A stretch of DNA of 16,420 nucleotides from Nitrosopumilales archaeon (GCA_009665115.1 WJXE01000015.1:1-16420); one strand, 5' to 3'. Shown: positions 1 through 7,935, counted from the first letter of the stretch. Notes: generated by a model not told the origin, from the sequence alone. Numbers and translations are program-made.

Positions 1-1
1 G

Positions 2-154
2 ATCAGTGATGAAGATTCGTTGTTGAGATATGTTAACGAAATGGAAAGATATGTTAAAGGCAGATCGTATTACATAAATCCAACAACAATCGATAAAGTT
101 CTTCTTACTGACTACCTTAACAATAAGAAACTCACCATTGGATCTCGATGTTAA
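2..154 (+). CDS. 3' end of an unknown protein (truncated at window edge)
   Basis: An open frame enters from the left edge and runs for 50 codons to a TAA at 152-154. The visible residues are hydrophilic and mixed (for example RYVNEMERYVKGRSYYINP) and read like a genuine C-terminus. The 5' part lies outside the window and I recognise no domain. It is followed by 66 bases of A+T-rich spacer containing a likely promoter for the next gene, so it is probably a separate transcription unit. The function cannot be assigned from this fragment. Confidence 0.5.
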   Translation: MSDEDSLLRYVNEMERYVKGRSYYINPTTIDKVLLTDYLNNKKLTIGSRC

Positions 155-187
155 TCGGATGAGACCAAGTCCACTTGCAACTATGGG

Positions 188-199
188 TTTTTATGTAAA
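188..199 (+). promoter_or_regulatory. TATA box for the MoxR/VWA pair
   Basis: An A/T run, TTTTTATGTAAA, is centred 27 bases upstream of the ATG at 221. This is the spacing expected when an archaeal TATA box drives a leaderless transcript that starts at or near the ATG. It supports 221 as the start codon. It is inferred from position only. Confidence 0.45.
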
Positions 200-220
200 G
201 AGATTATCAAGACTGTACAG

Positions 221-1041
221 ATGACGAGTAAGATGATGGAAATCAATTATCTCGATTGGAATAACTCTATCGATATATTGACTAAGGCTCACCAAGCAGG
301 ACTCTTTGCACTGATTATAGGGCCAAAGGGTACTGGCAAAACAACCCTTGTAAGGAAGTTTGCCTCAGAGTTAAAAAAGGAGTTATACTCCGTAAATTTT
401 AGCCTCCGTACGAGAGAATCTCATCTTATTATCTTATTGGTTCAAAGACTCTGGAAAAAGGGCAAATTAGTTTTGTGGAAGGGATACTCGTGAAATCTAT
501 GCGACACGGTGGTCTCTTGTACCTTGACGAATTAAATGCAGCTGAGGCTGACGTATTATTGCGATTAGATGAAGCACTTGATGACAGAAGACAGATAATA
601 TTAAAAGAAGCAGATGGGCAAATTATCAATGCTCACCATGATTGGTCGGTAATTGCAACGATTAATCCTCTTTCCCACGTTGGAACTAAAGAGCTACCTC
701 CTCAGATTCTCAGCAGATTTCCGATTAGGTTGCGATTAGAATATCCTCCCGAAGAAATAGAACTCGAGATCGTACAACGCCATACGACAGTCGATATATC
801 TAAGATTAATGACATAAAACGTGCGATCAAACTTGCAAAGAATTTGCGCGAAGCAGCGGCTGTTGAAGAATTATACTATAGTCCTAGTTTGAGGGAGTCA
901 ATCGCTTTTGCGAAACTTCTTAACGCCGGAAGCAACGCAAAGCAGGCCGCAGAGATTGTTTATGCCAATGCTTATGATCAGTGGGGCGAAGTTGAATATC
1001 AGAAGGTAATGGATATGATAACATCAATTTTTGTCGACTAG
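221..1041 (+). pseudogene. MoxR-type AAA+ ATPase, reading frame split by an 8-bp tandem duplication
   Basis: The first part (221 to about 430) has a Walker A motif, GPKGTGKT, at residues 34-41. The second part, in another frame (to the TAG at 1041), has Walker B LLYLDEL, a sensor-1-like ATINP and the C-terminal helical lid of MoxR/CbbQ/NorQ-type ATPases. The two frames meet at 423-438, which is a perfect tandem repeat of ATCTTATT. Removing one copy gives a single 270-residue protein reading ...SHLIGSKTLEKG..., a normal length for the CbbQ/NorQ group. Such ATPases act with VWA-domain partners to insert metals or remodel enzymes, and a VWA gene follows after 3 bases. The split may be a real inactivating mutation, a reversible one, or a cloning or sequencing artefact. 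The partner enzyme is not evident here. Confidence 0.85.
423..438 (+). repeat. 8-bp perfect tandem duplication (ATCTTATT x2) causing the frameshift
   Basis: Bases 423-430 and 431-438 are identical. Eight bases is not a multiple of three, so the second copy shifts the AAA+ ATPase out of frame. Reading with one copy removed restores a continuous MoxR-like protein through the join. Confidence 0.9.
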
Positions 1042-1044
1042 GGT

Positions 1045-2646
1045 ATGCCAACACCATCGATGCCATTAGGGCTTAATTACACACATCTGCGGAACGATGT
1101 CTTGCTTGATATTGCAACCTTTCTGAGTAGACGATGGTCTAACAATAACAAGACCGTTATAATTTTAACTCAAGATAAAATGCCTTTAGCAAAAATTGAT
1201 AAGAATCAGATTACATTACCCTTTCTCAATTATTATCTCGGCACTAGTTTCCAGCAATACAGGCAATGGCGAGTCGCATTGTGGCACGAATCTATGCGTA
1301 TGCACCATTCAACCAAAGTCTTGAGTTATGAACACGCTTTCGGATTTCTCCTGAATACTATTGAAACCAAACGAGTTGAAATCCTAGGACTACAGGATTG
1401 GGAAGGAATGATTAAAGAGATCGTATTTAACGAAGGCATGTCTTGGTTGTCACGACCGCTCCTTAATTCTATTTATGGAAAGTCAAAGATTATTGAAGCT
1501 TTTTCCCAGTACTTCCTTACAGGTTATCTTAAAGGCGAGTTGTACGGAAACGATTTGGAGAAAGTAAAGAAGGCATCTTCTTTTGCGAACGAAATAGTCC
1601 ATGATGCAATCAAGAATAACAATCATACTGAGTGGATTGAAAGACATATCCCACTGTTAATTAAAATGCTTGAATTAGATGCATTAACGTCCGTAGCTAT
1701 CCTTGCGCCTCGGACAAGAATAATAGGTTTAGGGATGAACCAGAGCGATCTTGTGAAGCAAATAGAAAAAATTGTTAGAAGGAAGATTAAGGCTACTGAT
1801 TTAGACAGAACCTCCAGAGAAATTATTGAAGGAACTGACGTGCTGGGTGAATTTCAAACCCTGCTCAAAGAGAGTAAGAAAACTGAAAACAAGGGCTATG
1901 AGAGTCTGGAAAACCTCGGTTTAAGCGTTCCTGAAATGATGGATGTTGATCCATCCCCAATATATGATGCTGATTTAATCCGAAAGGTGAAGGCTAAATT
2001 CAGGGACTGGAGAACAGGTTGGATAGAACGACACGAGGTGGCAGGAGAAGAATTTGATCCTGAGAGCTATGTGGAAATGTTACCTAAGAATTTTTTGACT
2101 GACCTTAAACTCTCCATCAAAACAAAAGTTGCAATCCTGCTTGACCATTCTAGCAGTATAGAGCACGTGGAATTGGAGTATAAACGAGCAACAGTTGCTC
2201 TATGCGAAGCACTGAGTTATTTGGGAATAAAATTTGCTGTTTACGCCTTTAGTACTGAATCAGGACAGGTGAAGTGTTGGATAATAAAGCCTCCAAACCT
2301 CAAGTGGTCTGCAACAGGGCCGCGTAGACTGACCCAGATACGGGCAAGCGGCGGCACACCTCTTGCAGAGATATATGGATTATTGCAGCCTATTGCAAAA
2401 TCATTTAAGCCAGATATCATGGTGACTTTGACTGATGGAGAGCCATCCGACTTTGATGCAGTCCGTGAAATGGTCCTTTCATACCGGAAAATGGGTATAC
2501 ATATGGTAGCACTTGGATTAGGCAAGAACTTCAACGATGCAATAAGTATAGGCCATAATCTAAAATATTTGACCTATGAGAGAAGCTTAGCGGTCAGCAG
2601 ATTGGAAGACATACCAAAAAAAGTGATATATTTGCTTCGCGATTAA
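1045..2646 (+). CDS. VWA-domain protein, MoxR-partner (CoxE/CobT-like)
   Basis: This is a 533-residue protein with a C-terminal von Willebrand A domain (about residues 360-530). A complete MIDAS metal site is visible: D367-H-S369-S-S371, T438 in GGTPL, and D464 in TDGEPSD. The N-terminal 350 residues are mainly helical and unrecognised, apart from a His/Glu-rich patch WHESMRMHH at 80-88. Its start lies 3 bases after the ATPase stop, so the two are almost certainly co-transcribed and probably translationally coupled. MoxR plus VWA pairs typically work as a chaperone complex for cofactor or metal insertion; CobS/CobT and CoxD/CoxE are examples. Which target is served here cannot be told. Its stop is one base from the stop of the convergent transaldolase gene. 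Confidence 0.8.
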   Translation: MPTPSMPLGLNYTHLRNDVLLDIATFLSRRWSNNNKTVIILTQDKMPLAKIDKNQITLPFLNYYLGTSFQQYRQWRVALWHESMRMHHSTKVLSYEHAFGFLLNTIETKRVEILGLQDWEGMIKEIVFNEGMSWLSRPLLNSIYGKSKIIEAFSQYFLTGYLKGELYGNDLEKVKKASSFANEIVHDAIKNNNHTEWIERHIPLLIKMLELDALTSVAILAPRTRIIGLGMNQSDLVKQIEKIVRRKIKATDLDRTSREIIEGTDVLGEFQTLLKESKKTENKGYESLENLGLSVPEMMDVDPSPIYDADLIRKVKAKFRDWRTGWIERHEVAGEEFDPESYVEMLPKNFLTDLKLSIKTKVAILLDHSSSIEHVELEYKRATVALCEALSYLGIKFAVYAFSTESGQVKCWIIKPPNLKWSATGPRRLTQIRASGGTPLAEIYGLLQPIAKSFKPDIMVTLTDGEPSDFDAVREMVLSYRKMGIHMVALGLGKNFNDAISIGHNLKYLTYERSLAVSRLEDIPKKVIYLLRD

Positions 2647-2647
2647 A

Positions 2648-3313
2648 TTAAATTCCGACGTTGGGGTTCTCCTTTTTTAATTTTTCCCAATCCTCAAGAA
2701 AAGCAGCCAAGCCCTTATCTGTTAGCGGATGGATTATCATTCTTGCCAAGATGTCTGGCGGGAGCGTTACGATGTCCGCTCCAATCTTCCCTGCTTCGAT
2801 AATATGGAGTGGATGCCTTACGCTAGCTACGAGGACTTCTGTGTTAAAGTGATAATTTCTAAAGATCTGAACAATTTCCTTTATAAGGTCTGTGCCGTCC
2901 TGCCCACCGTCGTCCAACCTTCCGATAAAAGGGCTAACGTAAGCTGCACCCGCCTTTGCAGCCAAAATTGCTTGGTTGGCAGAAAAAACAAGTGTCATGT
3001 TAGTAGGGATACCCTCCTGAGTTAACTGTCTAATGGCTCTTAAACCATCAGGCATCATTGGAATTTTAACAACAACGTTTTGGCCGTACTTCATTAGCCG
3101 ATGAGCTTCTTCTACCATTTCTTCTGTTTTAGTACCAACAACCTCCAGACTTACAGGACCCTTCACTATTCTAACAATTTCCCGCATCAGGGCAGCCGGA
3201 TCCTCTTTCTCTTTCGATAGTAGAGTCGGGTTAGTAGTGATCCCATCAATGAGCCCCATATCATTGTATTTTTTTATGGAATGAAGATTAGCAGAATCAA
3301 GAAATATTTTCAT
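2648..3313 (-). CDS. tal: Transaldolase, short (TalC/FSA-fold) type
   Basis: This 221-residue protein belongs to the small transaldolase/fructose-6-phosphate aldolase family, which transfers a dihydroxyacetone unit between sugar phosphates through a Schiff base. It shows the N-terminal FLDSAN with D6, the TTNPT motif at 26-30, the Schiff-base lysine K83 in VVVKIPM, and YVSPFIGR. Two positions separate transaldolases from fructose-6-P aldolases: Glu rather than Gln near 57 (SLEVVGT) and Phe rather than Tyr at 129 (SPF). Both point to true transaldolase activity, although that is inferred from family knowledge. The ATG overlaps the stop of the transketolase C-terminal gene by 4 bases (ATGA), so it is the last gene of the pentose-phosphate operon. 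Confidence 0.9.
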   Translation of the reverse strand: MKIFLDSANLHSIKKYNDMGLIDGITTNPTLLSKEKEDPAALMREIVRIVKGPVSLEVVGTKTEEMVEEAHRLMKYGQNVVVKIPMMPDGLRAIRQLTQEGIPTNMTLVFSANQAILAAKAGAAYVSPFIGRLDDGGQDGTDLIKEIVQIFRNYHFNTEVLVASVRHPLHIIEAGKIGADIVTLPPDILARMIIHPLTDKGLAAFLEDWEKLKKENPNVGI

Positions 3314-4281
3314 CTCCTGCTCTTACCTCTGCATTCGATAACACCGCGTGCAATTTCGTTTGTGCCTAATCCATATTTTTCTAATAGTGCATCGATCTCT
3401 TCATCCCTGGCAGATTCTCCGAATGTATCGCGTACGCCCAACCGTCTAATCGGCACTGGGTAAGTTTCCGAAGACGACTCAGCCACAGCTGATCCGAGAC
3501 CTCCAATCATATTATGTTCTTCGGCAGTTACAATAGCTCCGGTGTCCCTAGCACATTTTGCTACCAGTTGGGTGTCAATGGGTTTAATTGAAAACATATC
3601 AACAACGCGACAAGCTATCCCGTTATTTGATTTCAAAACCTTGGCTGCATCTAATGCTCTTGTAACCATTAGACCACATGCCATAATTGTCGCATCGGAG
3701 CCGTCCCGCAAGATGTTTCCTTTGCCTATCGTGAAAATCGCGTTGTCTTCATATAGAACTTCGCTCGATGGCCTCGCAAGTCTAACATAAAATGGCCCAG
3801 GTATCATGGCTATTGATCGGATCAAATACTTTGCTGCCACGGCGTCAGCAGGGACGATTACCCGGATATTGGGTATCGCTCTCATTGTCGAAAAATCTTC
3901 GAGCTGTTGATGCGACGCACCGTCAGGTCCCACAGTCAGACCGGCATGAGAAACAACAAGCTTGACATTCAGGTCCGGATAACAGATGGAGTTCCGGATT
4001 TGATCAAGGCATCGTCCTGGGAGAAATGCGGCATATGTACTTGCGAACGCAATTTTGCCTGCAATTGCAAGGCCAGCTGCCACGGAAACGAGGTTCGCTT
4101 CTGCTATGCCTACATTGAAGAACCTGTCAGGATAATAGTCCCCAAATTTCTTTATCTTGAGTGAATCCGTGGTGTCAGCCCCCACGCAGACTATATTTTG
4201 ATTAGATGCTCCTAATTCTACAAGTGTATCGCCGTATGCTCCTCGCATATCGGCATTTTTTTGTTCATTACTTAAGAGCAT
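3310..4281 (-). CDS. tktB: Transketolase, C-terminal subunit (pyrimidine-binding and C-terminal domains)
   Basis: At 323 residues this matches the split archaeal transketolase C-terminal half. It has the pyrimidine-binding domain with catalytic E61 in FFNVGIAEANLV, which activates thiamine diphosphate. The substrate-binding stretch SHAGLTVGPDGASHQQLED follows, and then the transketolase C-terminal domain (about 195-315) with AEEHNMIGGLG. It must pair with the N-terminal half encoded just upstream to form an active enzyme moving two-carbon units between ketoses and aldoses. Its start overlaps the preceding coding region by 14 bases and its stop overlaps the transaldolase start by 4, so translation is probably coupled. 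An internal ATG at residue 12 is an alternative start, but the first gives the usual N-terminal length. Confidence 0.93.
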   Translation of the reverse strand: MLLSNEQKNADMRGAYGDTLVELGASNQNIVCVGADTTDSLKIKKFGDYYPDRFFNVGIAEANLVSVAAGLAIAGKIAFASTYAAFLPGRCLDQIRNSICYPDLNVKLVVSHAGLTVGPDGASHQQLEDFSTMRAIPNIRVIVPADAVAAKYLIRSIAMIPGPFYVRLARPSSEVLYEDNAIFTIGKGNILRDGSDATIMACGLMVTRALDAAKVLKSNNGIACRVVDMFSIKPIDTQLVAKCARDTGAIVTAEEHNMIGGLGSAVAESSSETYPVPIRRLGVRDTFGESARDEEIDALLEKYGLGTNEIARGVIECRGKSRR

Positions 4282-5926
4282 GTAGTTCTTCCTCTATCCC
4301 TAGCTCATTTGCTAGAGGAATCAATATATGTTTGCGTGTCTTCAACCAGTCGCGTCTTATACCTATAGTGTTCGCCTGCTCTAGGAGCTTTCTCTCCAAC
4401 GCCACATTTACCTTGTACCTTAGCTGGATAATTGCGCCATGGATATCCCCACTGCCATATACTGCGTTTCCGGCTACGAATATTCTAGCTCCAGCCTCAT
4501 AGACTGCTTGCAACATAGTAGCATCAATGCCACCATCGGCTTCAATGTACCCTAAGAATCCGTGTTCTCTTAGCTTTTGATTTATTAGCCGGATTTTTGA
4601 TAGGACTTCCGGGATGAATTTTTGGCCCGCAAAGCCTGGATTTACCGACATTATTAGCACGACATCGACATCCTGCAAGTGGGGAAAAAGCCAATTTGGA
4701 ACATCTGTAGATGGATTTAGTGCAATACCTGGGCTAATTCCGTTCGAAAGTAATCTATGAGTAATCTGCGCAAATTCACTTTCACTACAAGTCTCTGCAT
4801 GAACACTAACTATATCACATCTAGCATCTATGTAATCTTGGATATGAGCCAACGGATTTTCAATCATAAGATGAGCATCAAATGGTAATGTGGTGATATG
4901 TCTTAGTTGTTTTATTGTATCTGAATAGAATGTAGTATTAGGCACAAATCTACCATCCATGATATCCAGATGTATGATGTCGGCTCCTCCCCGTTCTGCG
5001 CTTCTTATCTTCTCTTCGTAATTTTCTTGCTGCCCAGCTATAATAGATGGCGCAATTAGGCATTCGCTTCTAAGTTCTTCTAACAATAAAGGGGTGTGTT
5101 CTCTTGGCGGAGCCTTTCCGTGCCACTGCGGATTGTTCGTCATATGTTTGATGCCGTTCCCTTTAACAGTGTTTGCTATAATTATAGTCGGACTATCTTT
5201 TGCCTCACTTGCTTTGTTTAGAGCGTCAATTATCTGTTCAACATTGTGACCACCTATCTCGATTACATTCCAATTGAAGGCGGACCATTTATCACGAGTC
5301 GGATCGAGAGGCATGATATCTTCCGTGAAACCGTCCTGTTGGATGCGGTTGCGATCTAGTATGGCAACTAGGTTATGCAGTTTGAACTTGGCAGCAGCCA
5401 TTGCTGCTTCCCAGATCTGACCTTCGTTTGATTCTCCGTCACCTATTAGAGTATAAACACGATTTTTTTTACCATCCAGCCTATTTGCCAGCGCTATCCC
5501 TATCGACACTGAAAGACCAATTCCCTCCGAGCCTCCTGAAAACTCAGTTCCTGGTACACTTTGGCGGCTCTCCTTCTGAGTGTATCTAACCGGATGACCC
5601 TGCAGTCTGCTACCGAGCTTACGCAAAGTCTTCATTTCAGTGGGTGGAAAGTAACCGGCGATCGCCAGTGTAGCAAAGAACCCCGGAGCCGAATGTCCTT
5701 TTGAGTTTATAAAATAGTCCCTCTCGCTCCAATCTGGCTTTGTTGGTGAATGATTCATCTTTCGAAAATAAAGAACACCCATGAGCTCCGCAGCTGAAAA
5801 TGATGCGCCAGGATGACCTGAGCCAGCTTCAGCAATTCCTTGAATAGCCAGCATACGGACGCTGCATATCTTCCTCTTAAGATCAAGGTAACGCATTCTA
5901 AAACCCATTATGAGGATCGCAACCAT
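4268..5926 (-). CDS. Fused transketolase N-terminal subunit and ribulose-phosphate 3-epimerase
   Basis: This single 552-residue frame holds two enzymes. Residues ~11-287 are the thiamine-diphosphate-binding half of transketolase: GSGHPG at 35-40, KGHSAPG at 76-82, the cofactor motif starting GDGESNEGQ at 162 and ending near N193, and WHGKAPP near its end. Residues ~288-505 are ribulose-5-phosphate 3-epimerase: IAPSI at the start, HLDIMDGRFVPN at 319-330 (H319, D321), AHLM with H352, MSVNPGFAGQKF, and EADGG with D464. The metal ligands and catalytic aspartates all appear present. The epimerase part lacks its own start codon, so it can only be made as a fusion. A 47-residue tail (506-552) matches neither family. 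ATGs at 5908 and 5896 are alternative starts; 5896 (MRYLDLKRK) best fits the family. It is the first gene of the operon with tktB and tal. Confidence 0.92.
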   Translation of the reverse strand: MVAILIMGFRMRYLDLKRKICSVRMLAIQGIAEAGSGHPGASFSAAELMGVLYFRKMNHSPTKPDWSERDYFINSKGHSAPGFFATLAIAGYFPPTEMKTLRKLGSRLQGHPVRYTQKESRQSVPGTEFSGGSEGIGLSVSIGIALANRLDGKKNRVYTLIGDGESNEGQIWEAAMAAAKFKLHNLVAILDRNRIQQDGFTEDIMPLDPTRDKWSAFNWNVIEIGGHNVEQIIDALNKASEAKDSPTIIIANTVKGNGIKHMTNNPQWHGKAPPREHTPLLLEELRSECLIAPSIIAGQQENYEEKIRSAERGGADIIHLDIMDGRFVPNTTFYSDTIKQLRHITTLPFDAHLMIENPLAHIQDYIDARCDIVSVHAETCSESEFAQITHRLLSNGISPGIALNPSTDVPNWLFPHLQDVDVVLIMSVNPGFAGQKFIPEVLSKIRLINQKLREHGFLGYIEADGGIDATMLQAVYEAGARIFVAGNAVYGSGDIHGAIIQLRYKVNVALERKLLEQANTIGIRRDWLKTRKHILIPLANELGIEEELHALK

Positions 5927-6050
5927 TCAAATTTTTTCAGATCATATGAAGTGCGGCCACAGGGAAAATAAAAAGATATATGTAAAGGCACCCAACCATC
6001 TCTATTGCTTCTGCTATTTAGGAGCAGTTACAGCATAAGGTCTTTGAGAT

Positions 6051-6065
6051 AATTTAAAATAATTA
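6051..6065 (+). promoter_or_regulatory. TATA box for the leucyl aminopeptidase gene
   Basis: The A/T-only run AATTTAAAATAATTA is centred about 27 bases before the ATG at 6083. That suggests a leaderless transcript and supports this start. No ribosome binding site is visible between them. Confidence 0.45.
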
Positions 6066-6082
6066 AATGATTACAAATTAGC

Positions 6083-7579
6083 ATGGTTGGTGTTATAGTA
6101 CAAGAGGCTAAGATTGACCAGATGCAAACTGCACTCCTAGTAATTGGTATTTTCGAAAACGAACGTGATTTTTCCAAGTCAAAAGGATTGAATTCTACAA
6201 TAACCGCTGCGATCATAGAGCTCATCGAAAATAAAGAATTCAAAAGAAGTTTTGGATCAAATATAATTTTCCATATGATGGGCAAAGGATTGATAAAAAA
6301 AATTATGCTGATAGGTCTTGGAACGAGAGAAAAATTTACGGATGAAGAGGCAAGAATTATTGCCGGTAAAGCAGCTCTGAAGGCTAAGGAACTAGGCGTT
6401 GAAGAATTCTGCATTTTACCCTTTATGGATGTGGATGAAGCTTTAATAGAAGCGATTTCTGAAGGTGTTCTTCTTTCGCTATATTCCTTCAACCGTTACA
6501 AGACAAGCGGAAAGGAGGCTACTACTATCCCTGCGCAGGCTACAATCGTGGTCAATTCAGATTCTGCGAAATTCCAGGCGGTGGTAGACAAAGTGAATTT
6601 GATAACGCAGGCGGTCAATTATGCGCGTGATTTAAGTAACCTACCGCCTAATGAGTGCCCCCCTTCACAATTAGCCAGTCTTGCGTTGGCACTTGATGGT
6701 GAGTACGGGATAAAAACTAGGATTTTAGAACGGTATGAGATGGAATCTATCGGACTTAACGGGATAGTCTCAGTGGGAAAAGGAAGCAATAATCCGCCTA
6801 AATTGATAATTTTGGAATATTATGGAAATGCGGATCATCAAAAACCATATCTTTTGGTTGGAAAGGCTGTTACGTTCGACACCGGAGGTATATCCTTGAA
6901 ACCTGGTGATAAAATGGATGAAATGAAATTTGATAAATGTGGAGGCTGCAGCGTTCTCGGAATACTAAAAGCAATAGCATCGTTGGGTCTTCCAGTAAAT
7001 GTTATAGGGATAATTCCTTCGGTTGAAAATATGCCTTCCAGCACTTCGTACAGGCCTGGGGACATAATTAGGATGTACAATGGCAAGACCGTGGAGATCT
7101 TGAACACCGATGCGGAGGGCAGAATTATTCTCGCGGATGCAATGGCATACGGCGTTGCGATATTCAATCCTCAGGCAATTATCGATTTAGCCACTCTCAC
7201 TGGTGCGTGTGTTATTGCTCTTGGTGCTAACGTTGCGGCTGTAATAGGGACGAGCAAGTACCTTGCGGAGAGATTGAGCAAAATATCTGAAAAGACAGGA
7301 GAAAGAATATGGGATCTCCCATTACATGACGAATACCATGAACAGATAAAGAGTACTGTAGCTGATCTTAAGAATATCGGCGGTAGACCAGGCGGTGCGA
7401 TTACAGCAGCAGCATTTTTGTCCAATTTCACGAATGATATTCCTTGGGTACACTTAGATATTGCAGGAACCGCATGGACTCAAGAGGGAACGTTTGAGCG
7501 AAGCTACAATCCTAAAGGCGCCACAGGGTTTGGTGTTCGCACTATGGTAAAATTTCTGATGGAGGCTCCTAATAAGTAA
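6083..7579 (+). CDS. pepA: Leucyl aminopeptidase (M17 family)
   Basis: This 498-residue cytosolic metallo-aminopeptidase removes N-terminal residues from peptides using two metal ions. The catalytic C-terminal domain begins near residue 165. It shows K261 and D266 (VGKAVTFDTGG), catalytic K273 (SLKP), D284 (MKFDKCGG), and D343/E345/R347 in NTDAEGR, the family signature. The N-terminal domain (about 1-160) is the usual less conserved M17 macrodomain-like region. The length is normal. It is transcribed divergently from the pentose-phosphate operon, with 156 bases between the outermost starts. A role in peptide turnover is inferred from the family. Confidence 0.95.
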   Translation: MVGVIVQEAKIDQMQTALLVIGIFENERDFSKSKGLNSTITAAIIELIENKEFKRSFGSNIIFHMMGKGLIKKIMLIGLGTREKFTDEEARIIAGKAALKAKELGVEEFCILPFMDVDEALIEAISEGVLLSLYSFNRYKTSGKEATTIPAQATIVVNSDSAKFQAVVDKVNLITQAVNYARDLSNLPPNECPPSQLASLALALDGEYGIKTRILERYEMESIGLNGIVSVGKGSNNPPKLIILEYYGNADHQKPYLLVGKAVTFDTGGISLKPGDKMDEMKFDKCGGCSVLGILKAIASLGLPVNVIGIIPSVENMPSSTSYRPGDIIRMYNGKTVEILNTDAEGRIILADAMAYGVAIFNPQAIIDLATLTGACVIALGANVAAVIGTSKYLAERLSKISEKTGERIWDLPLHDEYHEQIKSTVADLKNIGGRPGGAITAAAFLSNFTNDIPWVHLDIAGTAWTQEGTFERSYNPKGATGFGVRTMVKFLMEAPNK

Positions 7580-7646
7580 CGTTAAATGGCTCATGTCCAC
7601 ATTGTTGTTCGAAATAATTGTTTCACGCCACAAAAGCAAAGTATTA

Positions 7647-7814
7647 CTAAATGCGAGTCAAGTTGGTGATTGTATATATTTCGATGTCCATCCAGGTATT
7701 AATGCCTAACTTTTTTCCGACGAAAATTGGAAAATAAGATGTGTTAGCTGTAAAACCCACTTTGACGAACTTAACTCGCTTCGTCGCGGCGTCTTCTTTA
7801 AAAATATGGATCAA
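7647..7814 (-). pseudogene. Possible truncated fragment of a periplasmic substrate-binding protein gene
   Basis: Immediately downstream of the 5S rRNA gene, on the same strand, a short frame (55 codons from a TTG) encodes VKVGFTANTSYFPIFVGKKL followed by NTWMDIEIY, then stops. The pattern resembles the N-terminal strand and helix of NMT1/THI5-like (nitrate/sulfonate/thiamine precursor) ABC-transporter substrate-binding proteins, which normally run to about 300 residues. No signal peptide and no continuation are visible. It could be a relic left by recombination beside the 5S gene, or a chance open frame. The call rests on motif resemblance alone. Confidence 0.3.
7799..7806 (-). terminator. 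T-rich terminator after 5S rRNA
   Basis: On the minus strand the 5S sequence is followed, about 15 bases beyond its 3' end, by TATTTTTA. A short oligo-T run like this is the usual intrinsic stop signal for archaeal RNA polymerase. No strong hairpin is seen. Confidence 0.35.
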
Positions 7815-7820
7815 ATCAAG

Positions 7821-7935
7821 CGCCAGCACTGCTGCTTCCCAACCGCTCACGCAGGTAAGTAACACAGCAGCGAAGACAGGTTTGACTTCCGGGTTCGGAA
7901 TGGGACCGGGTCGCACCCTGCCTCTATGACCGGCT
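7821..7935 (-). rRNA. rrf: 5S ribosomal RNA
   Basis: Read on the minus strand, the sequence carries the 5S hallmark loop CCCATTCCGAACCCGGAAGT near 7895. The ends GCCGGT (7934 downward) and GCTGGC (down to 7822) pair to form helix I. The length of about 115 bases fits. No 16S, 23S or tRNA is directly linked to it, which agrees with the detached 5S genes of thaumarchaea and many other archaea. An A+T-rich stretch near 7965 could be its promoter. The exact ends may be off by a few bases. Confidence 0.88.

Noticed and set aside
423..438. Programmed ribosomal frameshift in the MoxR gene
   Set aside because: No slippery heptamer or stimulatory structure is evident, and an exact 8-bp duplication explains the shift fully.
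2661..3025. Plus-strand frames opposite the transaldolase gene
   Set aside because: They are shadows of a clear enzyme gene, with no recognisable motif.
7741..7929. Open frames on both strands across the 5S gene (62 aa plus strand, N-terminal part of an 89 aa minus frame)
   Set aside because: The sequence is 5S rRNA, with conserved loop and pairing ends, so the frames are incidental.
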